Source: Bacillota bacterium
GTDB lineage: Bacteria; Bacillota; Clostridia; Oscillospirales; Ethanoligenentaceae
DNA: 21,221 bases
Assembly (NCBI GenBank): GCA_023391835.1
Contig: JAEWAE010000027.1
Coordinates: 1-21,221 of the forward strand
Direction: 5' to 3'
A model generated the notes under the pieces. The model was given only the letters and a program-made list of their open reading frames with translations. It was not told the origin of the DNA and ran no database searches. The translations under genes and the position numbers were made by a program. Each line of letters opens with the position of its first letter. The first letter of the stretch is position 1. Shown here piece by piece: positions 15,720-21,221 of this stretch.

Positions 15720-15756
15720 GCAAAGACGGGTAAATCCATTGTAAAGTTTGTGTAAA
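15718..15756 (-). promoter_or_regulatory. Pho box (PhoP-binding repeats)
   Basis: Minus strand TTTACA (15751-15756), TTTACA (15740-15745) and TTTACC (15729-15734) lie exactly 11 bases apart, with a degraded fourth unit TTGCTT (15718-15723) overlapping the -35 region. TT(A/C/T)ACA repeats with 5-base gaps are the known binding pattern of Gram-positive PhoP. Confidence 0.82.
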
Positions 15757-15792
15757 GTCAGGGAGTTCATACGGTGAAAGGGTGCAGAAAGG

Positions 15793-15818
15793 CCCCCGGC
15801 TCTTATAAAAGCCGGGGG
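15793..15818 (-). terminator. Terminator after gltX
   Basis: Perfect 9-base stem CCCCCGGCT / AGCCGGGGG with an 8-base loop, between the gltX stop and the pst promoter. The T-run on the minus strand is weak (CCTTTC), so termination may be incomplete. Confidence 0.55.
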
Positions 15819-15881
15819 TCTTATACATGGAATATAGATAGGAAATCCGGTATTGCGTCACGGCGGCAGGCACGCGCCGTA

Positions 15882-17342
15882 TCAGCCGCGCGCGAGCTGT
15901 GCGATGCCGGCGTCGATGCGCCGCAGGCTCTCTTCCCGCCCCAGCAGGGCGCAGATTTCCACCGCGCCGCCCGGCGTGAACTGTCTGCCCGACACGGCGA
16001 CCCGCACCGGCCAGAGCACGATGCCGTTTTTCACCCCGAGCCGGCTCACCAGCCCGAAAAGCGTCTCATGGATGCCGTCGCGGCTCCACTCGCCCAGGTC
16101 GGTAAGGGCCTGCCTCGCCGCCTTGAGGGAGGAAAGGGAGTTTTCAGGCGTCGTTTTCATCTTTTTGCTCACATACATCGCGGCCGGGTATTCCGGCAGC
16201 TCATCCAGAAAATCGAGCTGCGCGGGAATATCGGAAAGCTTGACGCACCGCGGCTGCAGGCACTCGGCAATGAGGCGGGTGTCGATTTCCCGCTTCACGC
16301 CCTTGCGGATCCACGGCAGCGCGGCCTCGTGGAACTGCTCCGGGCTCATGGCGCGGATATACTCGCCGTTGATCCAGTCGAGCTTGCTCTTGTCGAAGAT
16401 CGCCGGGGATTTGGAGATGCCGTCCACTGAGAATTCCCGTTTCAGGTCGTCGAGAGAGAATATTTCCCGCTCGCCCTTGGGGCTCCAGCCCAGCAGCGCG
16501 ATATAGTTGAGCACGGCTTCCTTCAAATAGCCCTGGTCGACGAGGTCGCCGAAGGAGGCGTCGCCGTTGCGCTTGGAAAGCTTCTGGGTGGCGTCCTTCA
16601 TCACCGGCGGGCAGTGGATATACTCGGGGATTTCCCACCCAAAGGCCTCGTAAAGCAGATTGTATTTCGGAGCGGAGGAAAGATACTCCACCCCGCGGAT
16701 GACATGGGTGATGCCCATGAGGTGATCGTCCACCACGTTGGCGAAGTTATAGGTCGGCATTCCGTCGGTCTTGAGCAGGATGTTGTCGTCGAGGGTGGTG
16801 TTTTCCACCGTGATGTCGCCGAAAATCTCGTCGTGGAAGGTCGTGCTGCCCTCGTGGGGGATTTTCTGCCGGATGACATAGGGGATGCCGGCGTCGAGTT
16901 TTTCTTTAATCGCCTCGGGGCTGAGGTTGCGGCAGTGACCGTCGTAATGATGCGGCACGCCGGAAGCCTCGTGGATCTTGCGCAGCTCCTCCAGCCGCTG
17001 CTTGTCGCAGAAGCAGTAATAGGCGCCGCCGCGGGCGATCAGCTCCTTGGCATAGCGCGCGTAAATCGGCTTGCGCTGGCTCTGCACATAAGGGCCCACC
17101 GGGCCGCCCACATCCGGGCCCTCGTCCCACTCAAGGCCGGTACTCCGCAGCGTGTCATAAATCACGTCCACCGCGCCGGGCACGAGACGTTCCTGATCGG
17201 TGTCCTCAATGCGCAGGATAAACCGGCCGCCGCGCGACTTGGCCAGCAAATACGCATACAGCGCCGTGCGCAGGTTGCCCACATGCATATAGCCGGTGGG
17301 GCTGGGTGCAAAACGGGTGCGCACCGTTTGATCGTTCGTCAT
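15882..17342 (-). CDS. gltX: Glutamyl-tRNA synthetase
   Basis: A 486-residue class I synthetase that charges tRNA-Glu with glutamate. The HIGH-type motif is HVGN (20-23) in FAPSPTGYMHVGNLRTALY, and the KMSKS-type motif is KLSKR (254-258). The anticodon-binding helical domain fills the C-terminal third. Length is normal for bacteria. I start at ATG 17342 (MTNDQTVRTRFAPSPTG); an AAAGGA lies 12 bases upstream, whereas the in-frame ATG at 17354 touches it. Whether it also charges tRNA-Gln cannot be told from sequence; no glnS or gatCAB lies in the window. Divergent from the aminotransferase gene. Confidence 0.97.
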   Translation of the reverse strand: MTNDQTVRTRFAPSPTGYMHVGNLRTALYAYLLAKSRGGRFILRIEDTDQERLVPGAVDVIYDTLRSTGLEWDEGPDVGGPVGPYVQSQRKPIYARYAKELIARGGAYYCFCDKQRLEELRKIHEASGVPHHYDGHCRNLSPEAIKEKLDAGIPYVIRQKIPHEGSTTFHDEIFGDITVENTTLDDNILLKTDGMPTYNFANVVDDHLMGITHVIRGVEYLSSAPKYNLLYEAFGWEIPEYIHCPPVMKDATQKLSKRNGDASFGDLVDQGYLKEAVLNYIALLGWSPKGEREIFSLDDLKREFSVDGISKSPAIFDKSKLDWINGEYIRAMSPEQFHEAALPWIRKGVKREIDTRLIAECLQPRCVKLSDIPAQLDFLDELPEYPAAMYVSKKMKTTPENSLSSLKAARQALTDLGEWSRDGIHETLFGLVSRLGVKNGIVLWPVRVAVSGRQFTPGGAVEICALLGREESLRRIDAGIAQLARG

Positions 17343-17421
17343 GGAAATAACCATTCCTTTCGGTTGGTAGCGGGCCGGCGGACGGCGCGCCGGGGCGCTT
17401 CGCCGCTGAAAACCCATAGTA

Positions 17422-17451
17422 ATAATACAATTAATCGGCCGGCATTGTCAA
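17422..17451 (-). promoter_or_regulatory. Promoter of gltX
   Basis: Minus strand consensus TTGACA (17446-17451), 18-base spacer, TATTAT (17422-17427). Start expected near 17415, leaving a leader of about 73 bases. The -35 box shares bases with the divergent plus-strand promoter. Confidence 0.75.
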
Positions 17452-17473
17452 GGACCCCCTCTTGTGCTACAAT
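17445..17473 (+). promoter_or_regulatory. Promoter of the aminotransferase gene
   Basis: TTGTCA (17445-17450), 17-base spacer, TGC-TACAAT extended -10 (17468-17473). Start expected near 17480, about 72 bases before the ATG. Its -35 is the same DNA block as the -35 of the gltX promoter. Confidence 0.75.
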
Positions 17474-17551
17474 AATGAGGATTGAATTGCCCGCCGGGCC
17501 GGATTGCTGCGCCGGGAGGGGATAAAATACCAGATGTGAGGAGCTGTCCAC

Positions 17552-18733
17552 ATGGAATACGTGTTTTCCGACCGGATCGCGGCCCTGAAGCCTTCCGCCA
17601 TCCGTGAAATTCTGAAGGCTACCTCCGACCCGCACGTCATCCCCTTCGCGGCGGGCAATCCGGCGCCCGAAGCCTTTCCGGTCGACGCCGTGCGCACCAT
17701 CACGCGGGATATTTTGACGGAAAACCCCATCGGCGCGCTGCAGTACGGCATTTCCGAGGGCTACACGCCCCTGCGCGACGCCGTGCGCAGCCGCATGCGC
17801 GACAAATTCGGCTGCGGCCGGGATTTTGACGACGTCATCATCGTGTCCGGCGCGCAGCAGGGCGCCGAGCTGACCTGCAAGGTGCTGTGCAACGAGGGCG
17901 ACACCGTCCTGTGCGAAAACCCAAGCTTTATCGGCGTGCTCAACGCGCTGCGCTCCTATAACGTCAACCTCAAAGGCATCCCCATGCAGGATGACGGGCT
18001 GGATGTCGACTATCTTGAAAAAGTGCTTGAGACGGATACGCGCGTCAAGCTCCTGTATATCATCCCCAATTTTCAGAATCCGACGGGCATCACCCTTTCG
18101 CTCGCAAAGCGGCGCGCGGTCTACGATCTGTGCCGGCGTCACGGTGTCGTGATACTCGAGGATAACCCCTACGGCGACCTGCGCTTCGCGGGCAAAGACC
18201 TGCCCACCATCAAGTCGATGGATGATGAGGGCGTCGTGGTCTATAACGGCTCATTTTCCAAAATTCTTGCGCCCGGGCTGCGCGTCGGCTTCGTGCTCGC
18301 GCCCAAGGCGCTTTTGCAGAAAATCATCGTCGCCAAACAGGTGTCGGATGTGCACACCAGCATGCTTTCCCAGATGGTGGCCGAGCGTTTCATGACCCGC
18401 TTCGATCTGGAAGCCCACATCAAACGGCTTCAGGGCATTTACCGCGACAAATGCGCCCGGATGATCCGGGGCATGGAGCAGCACTTCGACCCCCGCGTCC
18501 GCTTTACGCGGCCCGAGGGCGGCCTTTTCCTGTGGTGCACGCTGCCCCACGGTGCCGACATGCTCGGCTACTGCAAGCGCGCCGCCCAGGCAGGCGTCGC
18601 CATCGTGCCCGGCGTCGCCTTCAACACTTCGCCCGACGATTCCTCCGACTCGTTCCGGCTCAACTATTCGACGCCCCGGGACGAGCAGATTGAGCGCGGG
18701 ATCGAGATCCTCGGCACCATCCCCATCGACTGA
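17552..18733 (+). CDS. PLP-dependent class I/II aminotransferase
   Basis: A 393-residue fold-type I aminotransferase. The cofactor-binding lysine is Lys237 in NGSFSKILAPGLRVGF; other landmarks are AAGNPAPEAFP near the N-terminus, QYGISEGYTPLRDAV, the SGAQQGAEL cofactor loop, PNFQNPTG, EDNPYGDL with the PLP-contacting Asp and Tyr, and the C-terminal carboxylate-binding Arg in FRLNYS. The pattern is that of the LysN/2-aminoadipate and MocR-domain-like aminotransferases, which act on several amino acids, so the exact substrate is open. AGGAG lies 8 bases before the ATG. No DNA-binding domain precedes it, so it is not a MocR regulator. Confidence 0.93.
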   Translation: MEYVFSDRIAALKPSAIREILKATSDPHVIPFAAGNPAPEAFPVDAVRTITRDILTENPIGALQYGISEGYTPLRDAVRSRMRDKFGCGRDFDDVIIVSGAQQGAELTCKVLCNEGDTVLCENPSFIGVLNALRSYNVNLKGIPMQDDGLDVDYLEKVLETDTRVKLLYIIPNFQNPTGITLSLAKRRAVYDLCRRHGVVILEDNPYGDLRFAGKDLPTIKSMDDEGVVVYNGSFSKILAPGLRVGFVLAPKALLQKIIVAKQVSDVHTSMLSQMVAERFMTRFDLEAHIKRLQGIYRDKCARMIRGMEQHFDPRVRFTRPEGGLFLWCTLPHGADMLGYCKRAAQAGVAIVPGVAFNTSPDDSSDSFRLNYSTPRDEQIERGIEILGTIPID

Positions 18734-18734
18734 A

Positions 18735-18762
18735 TTGACGCGCACGGCCGGCGCGTCATAAT
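18735..18762 (+). promoter_or_regulatory. Probable trpS promoter with spacer palindrome
   Basis: TTGACG (18735-18740), 16-base spacer, CATAAT (18757-18762). A perfect 8-base inverted repeat TGACGCGC/GCGCGTCA (18736-18758) runs from the -35 across the spacer to the -10. A second -10-like TATCAT follows at 18766. The repeat could be an operator, or the 3' stem of the aminotransferase mRNA, but no T-run follows it. Confidence 0.45.
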
Positions 18763-18790
18763 CGCTATCATCTGGAAGGAAGCATTTTGT

Positions 18791-19801
18791 ATGGCAGACG
18801 AAACCGAACGGAAGATCGTATTCAGCGGCATCCAGCCCACCGGCACCCCCACGCTGGGCAACTACCTGGGCGCGCTGCGCAACTGGCCGCTGCTGCAGAA
18901 AGATTACCGTTGTGTCTTCTCGGTGGTGGACATGCACTCCATCACCGTGCTGCAGGAACCCGCCCAGCTGCGCCGCCGCAGTCTGGAACTGACCGCGCTG
19001 CTGCTGAGCGTGGGCATCGACCCTAAACAGAGCCTTATTTTCATCCAAAGCCATGTGCCCACCCACGCCCAGCTGATGTGGGTGCTCAACTGCTGCACCC
19101 AATTCGGCGAGCTGTCGCGCATGACCCAATTTAAAGATAAATCCCGCAAGCACGCCGACAACATCAACGCTGGGCTTTTCACCTACCCCACGCTGATGGC
19201 GGCGGATATTCTGCTCTATCAGACCGATCTGGTGCCCGTCGGCGCCGATCAGAAACAGCATGTGGAGCTGGCCCGCAATATTGCCGAACGTTTCAACGGC
19301 CGGTACGGCGAGACATTCCGGATACCGGAGCCGTATATTCCGCAAAACGGCGCCCGCGTCATGTCGCTGCAGGAGCCGACCAAAAAGATGTCGAAATCGG
19401 ATGAAAACGCCAACTCCTTCGTGCTGCTGCTGGATGACCCCGACACCATCATGCGTAAATTTCGCCGGGCAGTCACCGACTCGGAAGCCAAAGTCGCCTT
19501 CGCCCCCGGCAAGGACGGCGTCAACAACCTCATCGGCATCTATTCCGCCGTCACGGGCAAGACTCACGAGCAGATCGAGGCCGAATTCGACGGCCGCGGC
19601 TACGGCGATTTCAAGACCGCCGTGGGCGAATCGGTGGTGGAAGCCCTGCGCCCCGTGCGGGAAAAATTCAACGACCTGATGCACAACCGCGACTATCTGG
19701 AATCGGTCTACACCGAGGGCGGGAAACAGGCGCTGGCGTTTTCCCTGCGCACACTGCGCAAGGTGTACAAAAAGATCGGCTTCCTGCCTAGTCAACTCTG
19801 A
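18791..19801 (+). CDS. trpS: Tryptophanyl-tRNA synthetase
   Basis: A 336-residue class Ic synthetase that attaches tryptophan to tRNA-Trp. The HIGH-type motif is TLGN (21-24) in SGIQPTGTPTLGNYLGAL, and KMSKS is intact (199-203). The PVGADQKQHVELARNIAERFN segment is typical of bacterial TrpS. AAGGAAG lies 8 bases before the ATG. It follows the aminotransferase by 57 bases and may use its own promoter in that gap. The stop codon lies inside a perfect 8-base stem-loop (19787-19806). Confidence 0.97.
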   Translation: MADETERKIVFSGIQPTGTPTLGNYLGALRNWPLLQKDYRCVFSVVDMHSITVLQEPAQLRRRSLELTALLLSVGIDPKQSLIFIQSHVPTHAQLMWVLNCCTQFGELSRMTQFKDKSRKHADNINAGLFTYPTLMAADILLYQTDLVPVGADQKQHVELARNIAERFNGRYGETFRIPEPYIPQNGARVMSLQEPTKKMSKSDENANSFVLLLDDPDTIMRKFRRAVTDSEAKVAFAPGKDGVNNLIGIYSAVTGKTHEQIEAEFDGRGYGDFKTAVGESVVEALRPVREKFNDLMHNRDYLESVYTEGGKQALAFSLRTLRKVYKKIGFLPSQL

Positions 19802-19858
19802 CTAGGGCCGGTTCTGACCGGGCTTTCCCGCGCTTTTCCCGCCGGTTTTCCGACCGGC
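19787..19858 (+). repeat. Three stem-loops after trpS
   Basis: CCTAGTCA/TGACTAGG (19787-19806, spanning the trpS stop), CCGGT/ACCGG (19808-19821) and GCCGGT/ACCGGC (19841-19858) follow one another. None has a convincing T-run. They precede the terminator-like hairpin at 19868. Confidence 0.5.
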
Positions 19859-19867
19859 AGCCCCCAT

Positions 19868-19892
19868 CCCGCCCGGCGGGCGGGTGATTTTT
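19868..19892 (+). terminator. Terminator-like hairpin before the TagO-like gene
   Basis: Perfect 7-base GC stem CCCGCCC-GGC-GGGCGGG (19868-19884), then TGA and TTTTT (19888-19892). It ends only 22 bases before the start codon of the next gene, so it would either end trpS transcripts or act as an attenuator for the gene behind it. Confidence 0.6.
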
Positions 19893-19914
19893 CCAGAAAG
19901 GAACGATCCGGCCT

Positions 19915-21156
19915 ATGACGGCAAAAAGCCTGCTTCTGATCGGAGCCGCATTGGTGGCCGCCATTCTGATTTCCTATCTTGCGACTCCCCTGTTTATCCG
20001 GCTGGCCCACCGGATCGGCTGGCTGGATGTGCCGCGCGATGCCCGGCGGATGCACCATCACCCCATCCCGCTGCTGGGCGGGCTTTCCATTATCCTCGCC
20101 TTTTTCACCGTGACCATAGGGGTGGCGCTGGTGCTCAACACCCGCGACGAGCCGCTGCTGCTGCACATGCTCCTGCAACTGACGCCCGGCTCGCTCATCA
20201 TTGCCTTCATGGCGTTTTGGGATGACCGGTACGATCTGCCTCCGCTGCCGCGGCTTTTCATACAGTGTGCGGCGGCCGGCCTGACAGTGGCCATGGGCGT
20301 GCGCATCTCGTTTGTGTCGGCCAGCGTGCGCCTTTTCGGCAAACAGACCTTTGGTCTGGGCTGGCTGGGCATCCCCATCACGGTGCTGTGGATCGTGGGC
20401 GTCACCAACGCCATGAACTGGATCGACGGGCTCGACGGGCTGGCTGCTGGCATATCCTCCATCGCTTCGCTTTCCATCCTCGCCATCTCGGTGCTGCAGC
20501 CTCAGCCACAGGTGGGCGTTTCGGTGCTTACGGCGGCACTGGCGGGCGGGTGTCTGGGGCTGCTACCCTACAATATTCACCCCGCACGGGTGTTTATGGG
20601 CGACACCGGCGCCATGTTTCTGGGATTCGTGCTGTCGGTCGTTTCCATCCAGGGGCTCTTTAAATTTTACGCCGCCATTTCCTTCGCGGTACCGCTGCTG
20701 GTGCTGGGGCTGCCGCTTTTCGACACCATATCGGCCATTTTCCGTCGGCTGGCGGAGGGAAAATCCCCCTTTGCCGCCGACCGCAGCCATATCCATCACA
20801 AGCTGATCGACCTGGGTCTGTCGCAGAAACAGGCGGTGCTGCTGCTTTACGCCACCGGCATCGTGCTGGGCGTGCTGGGCGTGGTGTTCACGGTTTTCAA
20901 TACCATCATCGGGTGGCGCTTTTCGGTCGTCAGCGTGTTGCTGGTGATTGCGGTGTTCGTGAGTCTGCTGGCCATTTTCCGCCGGCGCAACGTCAGGGCG
21001 GCGGAGCGGGCCGAGGAAGCGGAAGACACCTGCCCCCCGCTGCCGGACAAGCCCCCCGCCCCGGCAGACGGCGCTTCGGCGGACCAACCGGAAAATATGC
21101 CCGACACGCCGGGTGCACCGTCGACGGGCCCTTCCGCCCAGGACGGGAAAAACTGA
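19915..21156 (+). CDS. tagO: TagO/WecA-like undecaprenyl-phosphate sugar-1-phosphate transferase
   Basis: A 413-residue membrane enzyme of the MraY/WecA superfamily. It moves a HexNAc-1-phosphate (usually GlcNAc) from its UDP-sugar to undecaprenyl phosphate, the first step of teichoic-acid or other wall glycopolymer synthesis. About ten membrane helices are predicted. Diagnostic motifs: DVPRDARRMHHHPIPLLGG, FWDDRYDLPP (catalytic DD), NAMNWIDGLDGLAAG, FMGDTGAMFLG and the WecA/TagO-type HIHHKL loop, which argues against MraY. The start has AAGGA about 10 bases upstream. The last 60 or so residues form a charged, Pro/Ala-rich tail not needed by the family, whose members normally end near residue 350. 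The sugar specificity is inferred. Confidence 0.92.
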   Translation: MTAKSLLLIGAALVAAILISYLATPLFIRLAHRIGWLDVPRDARRMHHHPIPLLGGLSIILAFFTVTIGVALVLNTRDEPLLLHMLLQLTPGSLIIAFMAFWDDRYDLPPLPRLFIQCAAAGLTVAMGVRISFVSASVRLFGKQTFGLGWLGIPITVLWIVGVTNAMNWIDGLDGLAAGISSIASLSILAISVLQPQPQVGVSVLTAALAGGCLGLLPYNIHPARVFMGDTGAMFLGFVLSVVSIQGLFKFYAAISFAVPLLVLGLPLFDTISAIFRRLAEGKSPFAADRSHIHHKLIDLGLSQKQAVLLLYATGIVLGVLGVVFTVFNTIIGWRFSVVSVLLVIAVFVSLLAIFRRRNVRAAERAEEAEDTCPPLPDKPPAPADGASADQPENMPDTPGAPSTGPSAQDGKN

Positions 21157-21173
21157 ACCATTGCAAAATGACA

Positions 21174-21218
21174 AACCGGCCGGCGAGGGCAAGGCGTGGC
21201 GGCCGGGTTGTTTTTTTT
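21174..21218 (+). terminator. Terminator after the TagO-like gene
   Basis: AACCGGCCG (21174-21182) pairs with CGGCC-GGGTT (21200-21209, one extra G), followed by G and eight T (21211-21218). The 17-base loop is long, but the T-run is strong. Confidence 0.8.
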
Positions 21219-21221
21219 GGC

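Noticed and set aside
17342..17415. T-box or riboswitch in the gltX leader
   Set aside because: The leader is about 73 bases with no T-box sequence, no specifier loop and no terminator-antiterminator pair.

Overview
The window looks like chromosomal core sequence from a GC-rich, low-motility-type member of the Clostridia, most likely the Oscillospiraceae/Ruminococcaceae. I base this on the roughly 60% GC coding DNA with strong AGGAGG-type ribosome binding sites and sigma-A promoters in the gaps, plus the gene set: a TagO/WecA-like sugar-phosphate transferase, a lipoprotein PstS, a PhoP/PhoR pair at the end of a pst operon, and a DUF2089 plus LiaXYZ/Yvl-like cluster. The taxon is inferred; there is no rRNA or other marker to fix it. 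No tRNA, rRNA, CRISPR array, transposase or prophage gene is visible. No gene-free stretch exceeds 300 bases; the longest are about 240 bases (7195-7434 and 15645-15881).

Layout, left to right. (1) 41-3008: the ribosome-associated GTPase typA (-), divergent from a GNAT acetyltransferase (+), which converges on a small Dabb-domain protein (-). (2) 3172-7194: the ComM/YifB AAA ATPase (-), a HAD phosphatase (-), and divergently a second HAD phosphatase followed by a FabG/YmfI-like short-chain reductase (+). The two HAD genes are driven by promoters whose -10 boxes overlap. (3) 7195-7434: a 158-base palindromic, MITE-like element lying between convergent genes and supplying terminators. (4) 7435-9055: a four-gene minus-strand operon (DUF2089 regulator, SHOCT-like protein, a small protein that looks like a duplicate of the SHOCT protein's C-terminal domain, and a YvlD/LiaZ-type four-helix membrane protein). 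Its promoter sits below an AT-rich block carrying three TATTGAT boxes exactly 21 bases apart. (5) 9222-15644: a complete phosphate operon, pstS-pstC-pstA-pstB-phoU-phoP-phoR (-), with an 11-base-phased Pho box upstream of pstS and a strong terminator after phoR. (6) 15882-21156: gltX (-), divergent from a PLP aminotransferase (+) through promoters that share one -35 block, then trpS (+) and a TagO/WecA-like transferase (+).

How the genes work together. The phosphate operon is a self-contained loop: PstSCAB imports phosphate, PhoU links transporter state to PhoR, and PhoP very probably binds the Pho box in front of its own operon. The 7435-9055 operon has the look of a cell-envelope-stress module, in which a zinc-ribbon DUF2089 protein probably regulates the small proteins downstream. 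The remaining genes are housekeeping: translation (typA, gltX, trpS), DNA uptake/recombination (comM), phosphatase and redox enzymes of unknown substrate, and initiation of cell-wall glycopolymer synthesis. The most promising under-described items are the DUF2089/SHOCT operon with its phased upstream repeats, and the two compact divergent promoter pairs.
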